This document shows, piece by piece, positions 6,163-12,427 of a stretch of DNA of 12,427 nucleotides. The translations under genes were made by a program, and so were the position numbers. Every line of letters starts with the position of its first letter. Position 1 is the stretch's first letter. The DNA lies in assembly GCA_028823435.1 (NCBI GenBank), contig JAPKBK010000024.1:1-12427 (forward strand), in the 5' to 3' direction. The stretch comes from Flavobacteriales bacterium (GTDB taxonomy: Bacteria; Bacteroidota; Bacteroidia; Flavobacteriales_D; Sanyastnellaceae). The notes below the pieces were generated by a model. It ran no database searches and was not told the origin of the DNA. It was given only the letters and a program-made list of their open reading frames with translations.

Positions 6163-8514
6163 TTAAAACGAGTAACGCCAAGCGATTGAGGGGATCATCG
6201 GGAAGATGCCATACTCTCGTATGACAGGGTCTCCTGCATCATCTTGGTCTGTTTGTAAAAAGAAAGGGTTGAGATTGTTATAGGCGTTATAAATACTGAA
6301 AACGAGTTGTTTCGAACCATTCGTCGTCTCTTTTGTTCGGGTAAGAGATAAATCTAACCTGTGATAAGGACTCATGCGGTACGCATTTTTTTCCGAAGGT
6401 ACTTCTGGCTCAAAGGTGTAGGTTCCAGTACCAGAGCCATCAGGGATGTATGTCGCGAATGACGACTCGCTTAAAGTGAGCGCTCTGCCAGTACCATAAA
6501 GCCAAACCGCAGATCCAGTCCATTTGTCTGTAAAATCATGGGTGATTACAAAACTCAGATCGTGTCTTCTGTCATAGGTGAAAGGGTACCAATCCCCACT
6601 GTTTATCTCATCGAACTGACGGTTAGACCACGAAAGGGTGTAGCCTATCCATCCAGTGGTACGCCCGTACTTCTTTTGGACCAAAAGCTCGGCACCATAC
6701 GAGTTTCCTATTCCTTGAGTCACCTTGTCTTCCCAATCACTGTCTAAACTAAAGAGAAAGCTCGCCCCTTCTTTGTAGCTAAGTAACCCGTCCATCTCTT
6801 TATAGTATCCCTCAAGTGACACCTCTATTTGTCCAAAAGTCTTTGCAAGACCCATGGCAACTTGCCAACTTTGTTGAGGGCGAATTCTAGCTGTAGAAGG
6901 AACCCAAAGGTCTGTAGGGAGTCCCAAACCTTCATTCGTAAGTAGATTCACGTATTGGGCCATTCTTGCAAAAGATGATTTCAACGCGTAACCTCCGGGA
7001 AGCCTAAGGCTCAGTGCAGCCCTTGGCTGAAGTGAGTAGTAAGATGTATCCTGCACCATCAGCGCAGAGGCATGAACACCGAGGTTGACTTTGACCCTAT
7101 CTCCCAAGTCGAATTCATCTTCTATATACACGAAGGCATCGTTAGAGGTAATGTCGGAAGGTCCCAGTATCGTATCTATGGCATTGATCTCGCCGAAGTC
7201 CAGTTCAAGAGCTGTAGCGCCAGGGCTGAACGTGTGATTTGTAAAATTTGCCCCGAACTTCACAAAGTGACGTGCGTTGGGTGCGTAATCGAAATCTATC
7301 CGTCCCGTAAAATCCTCTATGCCCGAATTGTACAATGCAGCGAATCTCAAGGAATCTCCCTCAGCCGAGGTTTCTGAGACATCAGCGCCGGTATTGAATT
7401 CGTAGAGTGATCTCGTCAACGTTACATTTGAGAATAGTTTGGGGGTCCATTCATGATTCCATCGGAGTGCTTGTATTGCGTTTTTCCAATCCAGGCCGAA
7501 ATCGAGAGATGAAGTGGTTTGTCCATAATTCTCTGTAGAGGCAATTCCGAAATCATCTTTCCCTTGGAATGCACTGAAATAAAGCCTGTCCTTTTTGCCC
7601 ACCTTCCAATTGAGCTTTGCATTAAGGTCGTAGAAAAAATATCGTGGGTCAGTGGAAACACCTGAGTTATTGTTATTCGTCGCTGCGATTAAGGGAGTAA
7701 TAAGAAGGTCGAGATAAGTACGTCTGGCACTTATCATAAATGACGCTTTGTCTTTTACAATAGGTCCTTCCAAGGTGAGTTTTGAAGCAATGACGGACAC
7801 AGTTGCATCTCCATGAAATTCCTTCATGTGACCATCCTTCATGTTGATTTCAACGATAGAACTAAGCCTTCCGCCGTATCGCGCTGGAAACCCACCCTTT
7901 GTAATGGACATGTTTTTGACCGCATCCGCATTAAAAACAGAGAAAAATCCAAACAGGTGATTGACACTATACAGGGGCACACCATCCAGAAGCATGAGGT
8001 TCTGATCCGGAGAGCCGCCTCGAACATAGAGACCACTTGTACCCTCACCTCCAGATTGCACTCCTGGCAAAAGTTGAAGGACTTTTAATAGATCTACCTC
8101 ACCTCCGATCGCAGGAAGACTCTTCACTTGATCTATCGGAATCGTGATTTTTGACATTTGGACTTGATCCTCAATCTTGTTGAAGGACTCACCTGTCACC
8201 ACCGCCTCGGAAAGTGTTGTGCCAGGAACAAGGTCGATGTCCATGCTAATGTTGTCTTTGAGATTGATCTCAAATCTTTGGGTCGAGTATCCGATATATC
8301 TCACGAAGACATTGTACTTCCCCTCGGGGAGCGTTAGGGAATAAAATCCGTAAAGATTTGCAGCCACGCCTACTTCCAAATTTTCACACCACACCGTCGC
8401 TCCAATTAATTGTTCCCCACTTGAAGAATCCTGAATGTGACCTGAAAGAGTGTAGTTTGTTTGGGAATATAATGTGGAGGCAATCACAAATTGACACAAA
8501 AAGAGTAGACGCAT
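6163..8514 (-). CDS. TonB-dependent receptor with CarboxypepD_reg-like domain (DUF4249 partner)
   Basis: 783-residue outer-membrane receptor. Signal peptide about 1-17 (LCQFVIASTLYS); carboxypeptidase-regulatory-like beta-sandwich at about 20-100 (YTLSGHIQDSSSGEQLIGAT, NLYGFYSL, VRYIGY); linker LSEAVVTGES; plug at about 125-228 (DLLKVLQLLPGVQSGGEGTS, LYVRGGSPDQNLMLLDGVPL, ARYGGRLSSIVEINMKDG); the barrel fills the rest and ends in Phe (AWRYSF). This architecture is the usual companion of DUF4249 lipoproteins. It is first in the minus-strand block, with the lipoprotein starting two bases after its stop. There is no SusD-like gene and no glycoside hydrolase, so this is not a classical polysaccharide utilisation locus. 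The substrate is unknown. The start at 8514 gives a good signal peptide and suits a promoter about 30 bases upstream. Confidence 0.92.
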   Translation of the reverse strand: MRLLFLCQFVIASTLYSQTNYTLSGHIQDSSSGEQLIGATVWCENLEVGVAANLYGFYSLTLPEGKYNVFVRYIGYSTQRFEINLKDNISMDIDLVPGTTLSEAVVTGESFNKIEDQVQMSKITIPIDQVKSLPAIGGEVDLLKVLQLLPGVQSGGEGTSGLYVRGGSPDQNLMLLDGVPLYSVNHLFGFFSVFNADAVKNMSITKGGFPARYGGRLSSIVEINMKDGHMKEFHGDATVSVIASKLTLEGPIVKDKASFMISARRTYLDLLITPLIAATNNNNSGVSTDPRYFFYDLNAKLNWKVGKKDRLYFSAFQGKDDFGIASTENYGQTTSSLDFGLDWKNAIQALRWNHEWTPKLFSNVTLTRSLYEFNTGADVSETSAEGDSLRFAALYNSGIEDFTGRIDFDYAPNARHFVKFGANFTNHTFSPGATALELDFGEINAIDTILGPSDITSNDAFVYIEDEFDLGDRVKVNLGVHASALMVQDTSYYSLQPRAALSLRLPGGYALKSSFARMAQYVNLLTNEGLGLPTDLWVPSTARIRPQQSWQVAMGLAKTFGQIEVSLEGYYKEMDGLLSYKEGASFLFSLDSDWEDKVTQGIGNSYGAELLVQKKYGRTTGWIGYTLSWSNRQFDEINSGDWYPFTYDRRHDLSFVITHDFTDKWTGSAVWLYGTGRALTLSESSFATYIPDGSGTGTYTFEPEVPSEKNAYRMSPYHRLDLSLTRTKETTNGSKQLVFSIYNAYNNLNPFFLQTDQDDAGDPVIREYGIFPMIPSIAWRYSF

Positions 8515-8520
8515 AGACAG

Positions 8521-8528
8521 TACCTTTG
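8521..8528 (+). promoter_or_regulatory. -7 element candidate for the PQQ-type dehydrogenase
   Basis: TACCTTTG matches TAnnTTTG and sits 33 bases before the ATG at 8562, giving a leader of roughly 27 bases. The nearest upstream TTG (8491-8493, in TTGACA) is 27 bases away, too far for the usual spacing, so the -33 part is weak. Confidence 0.4.
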
Positions 8529-8546
8529 AAAAGTTTTTAGTAAAAG

Positions 8547-8554
8547 CAAAAGTA
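8547..8554 (-). promoter_or_regulatory. -7 element candidate for the receptor/DUF4249 operon
   Basis: The minus strand reads TACTTTTG, a match to TAnnTTTG, 32 bases before the ATG at 8514. No well-spaced TTG is seen upstream. The element lies between the opposing -7 candidate and the start codon of the divergent gene, so the two promoters would face each other. Confidence 0.4.
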
Positions 8555-8561
8555 AGTATCT

Positions 8562-10112
8562 ATGACACAATCGACGCAGTTATTTTCATTCTTAACAGTT
8601 CTTGTGTTGGCGTTCAACTCTTCAAATGTTTCCGCCCAAACCGCTCCTGCCACGATAAATGCCATTCGTATCGCCGAAGTTAATCAATCTATTCAAGTCC
8701 TTTCCGCTTCGCACGATACGGACAATCAATCTCTGCTTATTGTAGGACATGACGGAGTCGTTCATTTTTGGGAACCTCTTTCAGGTGTCAGGGATACACC
8801 TTTCCTGGATCTCGGAGAGAATGGATTAAATATCCTCGATTTTGGGAGCAACAGTGAGCAAGGGATTAATGGCATGACTCTGGACCTGGATTTCGATAAC
8901 AACGGGCTGTTTTATATCATTTACAATGGCTACAGACCTGATGGCAGTGGGGAACTCATTGATGAACGTATCCTTTGTTTCGGCACCACAGAGGACCACC
9001 TTCATGCAGACACCGAGGTTTGGTATGAAGTCCTTGAGCTCGTGCAACCTGACCAAGGCCACAATGGAGGCCAAATTCTTTTCGGCCCCGATCAGTTCCT
9101 TTACATCTCGACAGGTGATGGTGGGTCTACTGGAACCGGCGCAGTCGGAGGAGGCTCAGGTGGGGATGATCATGGACCCATCGGAAATGGTCAAAATCTT
9201 GAATCATTGCTCGGTAAAATTCTGCGTATTGATGTGCACGGACTTAATCCATATACAATCCCATCTGACAATCCTTTTGTAGGTATTGAAAATACGCGAG
9301 ATGAGATTTGGTCTTACGGACTCAGAAATCCATGGCGCTTCTGCTTTGACTCTGAGAATGGAGACATGTATATAGGGGATGTGGGAGAAGTCGATTGGGA
9401 AGAGATCAATTACGAAGCTGGCGGCAGTGGTGGCGGAATAAATTACGGATGGAGGCTCATGGAAGGTCCCGACTGTTATGAGCCCTTATTAGATTGTGAC
9501 CCCAACTCGAGTATCACAGACCCCATCTTTGCATTCCCCCACGACAATGGCCTCTGCAGTGTCATCGGAGGGGTGGTATACCGCGGTCAAGACATCCCAT
9601 CTCTGTATGGGTATTATATCCTATCTGACGCATGTGGATTTGGTGACACGCAATTTTTCACATTAATATCCGATGGAAATGGTGGTTGGATCGATCAACC
9701 ACTTGTCCTTGATGTAGAAGGAGGATTTGTGCCCTGGACAGAAACAAAATTCGCCTTCGGGGAAGACAACAAGGGAGAGATCTATCTCTGCACCAGATAT
9801 TTTGTGTATAAGCTGTTATTCGATCCTTTGAACCCTCCTATAACTTTCCGCGAAGAAGGATTACGTTTTATCCCAAACCCTGCATCAAGTAATTATCCCG
9901 TAACAGTCGACCTAGGATTTGAAGGAGATATAGGTAGGTTAAGAATATTCGATGCAACTGGACGACTCGTGAAAGATTTATATCCTAATGAATCAGGCGA
10001 CAACTCTACTTTTTCAGCAAGCGGATTTACTGCGGGAGTTTATAGCGTGCGAGTAGATGTCCTAGACCACGATGAAGTTCTTTTCGGAAAATTAGTAATC
10101 GACGAAGAATAA
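8562..10112 (+). CDS. Secreted PQQ-type glucose/sorbosone dehydrogenase with T9SS sorting domain
   Basis: 516 residues. A signal peptide (about 1-25, ending VSA) leads into a six-bladed soluble quinoprotein dehydrogenase fold (GSDH, PF07995; aldose sugar dehydrogenase/HHIP-like): EQGINGM (99-105), GHNGGQILFGPDQFLYISTG (166-185) with His167 as expected catalytic base, QNLESLLGKILRIDV (211-225), EIWSYGLRNPWRF (248-260) with arginines placed for PQQ contact, GDVGEVDWEEINY (272-284), INYGWRLMEG and GGVVYRG. The expected role is oxidation of sugar hydroxyl groups with PQQ, outside the cell. The last ~80 residues (434-516: RFIPNPASSNYPVTVDLG, LRIFDATGRLV, FTAGVYSVRV) form a type A T9SS C-terminal domain, so the enzyme should be exported through the outer membrane and anchored or released. 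Several cysteines (305, 312, 332, 358) could form disulfides. A Gly-rich loop (about 186-210) sits before QNLES. Divergent from the receptor operon. Substrate and cofactor are inferred from family. Confidence 0.9.
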   Translation: MTQSTQLFSFLTVLVLAFNSSNVSAQTAPATINAIRIAEVNQSIQVLSASHDTDNQSLLIVGHDGVVHFWEPLSGVRDTPFLDLGENGLNILDFGSNSEQGINGMTLDLDFDNNGLFYIIYNGYRPDGSGELIDERILCFGTTEDHLHADTEVWYEVLELVQPDQGHNGGQILFGPDQFLYISTGDGGSTGTGAVGGGSGGDDHGPIGNGQNLESLLGKILRIDVHGLNPYTIPSDNPFVGIENTRDEIWSYGLRNPWRFCFDSENGDMYIGDVGEVDWEEINYEAGGSGGGINYGWRLMEGPDCYEPLLDCDPNSSITDPIFAFPHDNGLCSVIGGVVYRGQDIPSLYGYYILSDACGFGDTQFFTLISDGNGGWIDQPLVLDVEGGFVPWTETKFAFGEDNKGEIYLCTRYFVYKLLFDPLNPPITFREEGLRFIPNPASSNYPVTVDLGFEGDIGRLRIFDATGRLVKDLYPNESGDNSTFSASGFTAGVYSVRVDVLDHDEVLFGKLVIDEE

Positions 10113-10114
10113 AC

Positions 10115-10498
10115 CTAGGGACAGGGGCATTCTTCAACGTCCCGTAACACAACCTGAGTCACCGTACTTGCAGTATCTGTCATGATAAAAAATGCGGATT
10201 TAACTTTCCCATCTCCTTCAATAAAATATCTGCGAGGTTTCTCTCTGGTGGCGCTTTTCTCGTAATCGACATCGCCCAATCGCCCAAGATCTGCAAGGTC
10301 GCTTACTGTAAGATCTCCACAATTCAAGACACAATGTGCTTGACTGTCAGCTTGAATGCCACTCATGGCAATCTCTTTTCGAATGCGTTCTGAGGGAAGC
10401 CAATCCATACAGCCACGTTCCGAAAACATAATCCAAGTAAGTGCCAAACCTATAAATACTCCTATTAAATACTTCGTCAGACGATTTAAAAACTTCAT
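10115..10498 (-). CDS. Small single-pass membrane protein, possibly DUF4258-like
   Basis: 127 residues. A basic N-terminus (MKFLNRLTKY) and one membrane helix (about 9-26) are followed by a soluble domain that should lie outside the cytoplasm, or in it if the helix inserts reversed. Late motifs GDVDYEKS (75-82) and RRYFIEG (89-95), and the N-terminal pattern MKFL-RL--Y-IG---G, recall small Flavobacteriales proteins annotated DUF4258; I am not certain. Five cysteines (30, 56, 60, 124, 126), including HCVLNCGD and a terminal CPCP, could form disulfides or bind metal. It converges on the dehydrogenase with two bases between stop codons and is divergent from the ABC operon by 48 bases. Function unknown. 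Confidence 0.75.
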   Translation of the reverse strand: MKFLNRLTKYLIGVFIGLALTWIMFSERGCMDWLPSERIRKEIAMSGIQADSQAHCVLNCGDLTVSDLADLGRLGDVDYEKSATREKPRRYFIEGDGKVKSAFFIMTDTASTVTQVVLRDVEECPCP

Positions 10499-10546
10499 AT
10501 CGCGAATCTACTCCAAACTATCTGCCTCTAACCTTAACTTCGTGAT

Positions 10547-11218
10547 ATGATTGAAGTAAATGATTTGTCATTTTCATACGATGGCAATGCTGCGATAGCG
10601 TTTCCTGATTTTAAGTGTAAACGTGGGGGAAAACTATTGCTTCTGGGAGATTCGGGGACTGGGAAAACCACCCTGCTTCATCTGCTATGTGGTTTGTTAC
10701 GCCCCAAATCAGGGACGATGAATGTTGCCGGTGTTGATATTAATTCCCTTAACGACAGGCAACTCGATAAGTTTCGGGGACGTGAACTTGGGATTGTATT
10801 TCAACAATCTCACTTCGTTCAGAGTTTAACTGTCGCTGAAAATCTCGCCCTACCCGCGCTTATGAGTGGGACAGAAATGAGTGCGACTGAACTCAAGGAA
10901 AGGACATTCGAACTTTTAGAGCGACTTGGGGTGGGGCACAAATCCGATGCCAAACCAAATGATTTAAGTGTCGGCGAGCAGCAAAGAGCTTCTATTGCCA
11001 GAGCGCTCGTTCATGAACCTTCCGTGGTATTTGTGGACGAACCGACTTCCGCTTTAGACGATAAAAGCACTGAATCTGTCATACAGCTTCTCGAAGATGA
11101 AACAGAAAAGGCCGGTGCGACCTTAATCATCGTTACGCATGACTCAAGACTGAAGACAAGATATAAAGATCGCGTGGAGCTATCTCAGCTTATTCATAAC
11201 ACTTCAATTGCTTCATGA
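10547..11218 (+). CDS. ABC transporter ATP-binding protein (LolD/MacB type)
   Basis: 223-residue nucleotide-binding subunit, cytoplasmic, that drives the adjacent permease. All ABC motifs are intact: Walker A GDSGTGKT (34-41), Q-loop VFQQSH (Gln86), signature LSVGE (140-144) followed by QQRASIARAL, Walker B VVFVDE (160-165), D-loop SALDD, switch His198 in VTHDSR. Length and the FQQSHFVQSLTVAENL segment fit the LolD/MacB/FtsE class that partners FtsX-fold permeases, not classical importers. The ATG at 10547 has no Shine-Dalgarno sequence. The TGA stop overlaps the permease ATG (ATGA), so the two are one operon and probably made in equal amount. LolD itself is less likely because of the permease type. 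Confidence 0.93.
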   Translation: MIEVNDLSFSYDGNAAIAFPDFKCKRGGKLLLLGDSGTGKTTLLHLLCGLLRPKSGTMNVAGVDINSLNDRQLDKFRGRELGIVFQQSHFVQSLTVAENLALPALMSGTEMSATELKERTFELLERLGVGHKSDAKPNDLSVGEQQRASIARALVHEPSVVFVDEPTSALDDKSTESVIQLLEDETEKAGATLIIVTHDSRLKTRYKDRVELSQLIHNTSIAS

Positions 11219-12414
11219 TGCGCCTATCCTATATCGCAAGGCGCAACCTCGCCTCAAAACCATTACAAACGGCGCTTAGTGCCATACTCCTTGCATTCGG
11301 AGTGGGCATGGTGAGTCTCATGATGCTCGCCGAGCGTCAAATGACAGCCCAGTTTGAACGAAATATTAAAGACATCGATTTGGTGTTGGGAGCGAAGGGA
11401 AGTCCGCTCCAACTCATCTTGGCAAACGTGTATCATGTCGATGCGCCCACTGGAAACATCTCTCTTGCAGAAGCTGAAAAGGTGATGAAAAATCCATATA
11501 TCGAATCTGGGATTCCGCTTGCATATGGAGACAATTACCGAAGCTTTAGAATTGTAGGAACTGAATATTCCTACCCTGAACATTACGACGCAAGTGTCTC
11601 TGAAGGAAAGCTTTGGGAGGGTGTTTTTGAGGTCACACTCGGACATGCAGTGGCGTCTAAAACAAACCTGAAAGTAGGTGATCAGTTCTTCAGTTCACAT
11701 GGGCTCACCGACGAAACAGACGTGCACAAGGACAAGGCTTTTACCGTTGTAGGAATCCTTGCAAAAAGCAATTCTGTCATCGACCAATTGATTTTAACGG
11801 GCGTAGAGAGTCTTTGGGCTGTCCATGCCGAAGACGATGACCTCGATATATCAGCTGAAGAACTTTATGCTTCGAGAGAAATTACAGCCGTGCTTCTTAA
11901 AAAGCGCAATCCTATGGCCATACTTACATTGCCAAACCTTCTACGTGAAACAAATATGCAGGTCGCGCTTCCCGCAATAGAAATTAACAGACTCAATCAA
12001 CAGTTTGGAATAGGTGCTGCGACACTTCGGTCGATTGCGCTTCTGATTATGATCCTCAGCTTTGCGAGTATTTTTATTTCTGTTTTTGAGAATATGCAAG
12101 CACGCAGATATGAACTTGCCCTGATGCGAACCATGGGTGCCACACCTTTTACATTGATTAAACTTCTGTTGTTAGAGGGCGGAATTTTAAGTCTCTTTGG
12201 CACAATTTGCGGACTGATCATTTCACGCATAGGACTCTTTATTTTAGCCTCAGAAGTAGAAAATAAATTTCAATATGACATCGGAGATCTTGGGTTAATT
12301 GCACCTGAAATCTTTCTTGCAATCTTTGCTATCTTAGTAGGACTTATTGCAGCGGCACTTCCTGCTGAAAGAACGCTAAGAATGGATATTTCAAAAACGC
12401 TTTCGAACGAATGA
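11215..12414 (+). CDS. FtsX-type ABC permease with large extracytoplasmic domain
   Basis: 399 residues with MacB-like topology: one membrane helix at about 18-39, a long extracytoplasmic domain (about 42-268), then three helices (about 271-294, 314-344, 361-384). The FtsX signature region RRYELALMRTMGATPFTLIK precedes the third helix. The domain contains DIDLVLGAKGSPLQLILA (53-70), YHVDAPTGN (73-81), SHGL...VHKDKAFTVVGIL (161-182) and GVESLWAVH (196-204). This set marks a permease subfamily that I associate, from memory, with the Vibrio ZrgABCDE zinc-uptake locus, rather than LolC/LolE. Substrate remains unproven; export of lipid or peptide is also possible for MacB-fold proteins. The start is the first of two consecutive ATGs (11215 and 11218); the second is equally possible. 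The stop overlaps a following ATG. Confidence 0.88.
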   Translation: MMRLSYIARRNLASKPLQTALSAILLAFGVGMVSLMMLAERQMTAQFERNIKDIDLVLGAKGSPLQLILANVYHVDAPTGNISLAEAEKVMKNPYIESGIPLAYGDNYRSFRIVGTEYSYPEHYDASVSEGKLWEGVFEVTLGHAVASKTNLKVGDQFFSSHGLTDETDVHKDKAFTVVGILAKSNSVIDQLILTGVESLWAVHAEDDDLDISAEELYASREITAVLLKKRNPMAILTLPNLLRETNMQVALPAIEINRLNQQFGIGAATLRSIALLIMILSFASIFISVFENMQARRYELALMRTMGATPFTLIKLLLLEGGILSLFGTICGLIISRIGLFILASEVENKFQYDIGDLGLIAPEIFLAIFAILVGLIAAALPAERTLRMDISKTLSNE

Positions 12415-12427
12415 TAAATCTAAACAA
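12411..12427 (+). CDS. Probable start of a third gene in the ABC operon (truncated)
   Basis: An ATG at 12411 overlaps the TGA of the permease (ATGA), exactly as the permease start overlaps the ATPase stop. Only five codons (MINLN) are visible before the window ends, so nothing can be said about the product. If the zinc-locus resemblance is right, a DUF3299 or similar periplasmic protein would be a natural guess. Confidence 0.45.

Noticed and set aside
2855..8514. Polysaccharide utilisation locus or FecI/FecR-controlled iron locus
   Set aside because: There is no SusD-like protein, glycoside hydrolase, sigma factor, anti-sigma factor or STN domain in the window.
1..12427. Defence system, prophage, CRISPR or mobile element
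   Set aside because: All substantial coding space is accounted for by metabolic and transport genes; no spaced repeats, transposase, integrase or nuclease motifs were seen.

Overview
The window comes from the chromosome of a member of the Bacteroidota, most likely a Flavobacteriales-like heterotroph. Four things point there: a secreted enzyme ending in a type IX secretion (T9SS) sorting domain, a TonB-dependent receptor paired with a DUF4249 lipoprotein, TAnnTTTG promoter elements, and start codons without Shine-Dalgarno sequences. Coding density is very high and no intergenic stretch exceeds about 80 bases. I see no tRNA, rRNA, insertion sequence, phage gene or CRISPR array.

Layout. Positions 1-1194 (minus) hold most of an M20 metallo-dipeptidase whose C-terminus lies outside the window. 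Divergent from it, a monofunctional proline dehydrogenase (1246-2418) overlaps a small PF06541/TMEM229-like membrane protein (2415-2822). Next comes a minus-strand block read from 8514 down to 2855: a TonB-dependent receptor with a carboxypeptidase-regulatory-like domain, a DUF4249 lipoprotein, and a second, FecA-like TonB-dependent receptor. Divergent from this block is a secreted PQQ-type glucose/sorbosone dehydrogenase with a T9SS domain (8562-10112). It converges, with two bases between, on a small single-pass membrane protein (10115-10498, minus). The right end holds an ABC ATPase (10547-11218), an FtsX-type permease (11215-12414) and the first bases of a probable third gene, each overlapping the previous one by four bases.

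How the parts fit. The left end suggests peptide and proline catabolism: the dipeptidase releases amino acids and proline dehydrogenase feeds proline electrons to the quinone pool. The centre is an outer-membrane uptake and surface-oxidation neighbourhood of unknown substrate. The right end is a MacB/LolCDE-superfamily transporter whose permease resembles the subfamily I associate from memory with zinc-uptake loci in Vibrio.

No clearly new defence or mobile system was found. The best candidates for undescribed biology are the substrate of the two-receptor/DUF4249 operon beside the PQQ enzyme, the coupled proline dehydrogenase/TMEM229-like pair, and the identity of the truncated third gene of the ABC operon.
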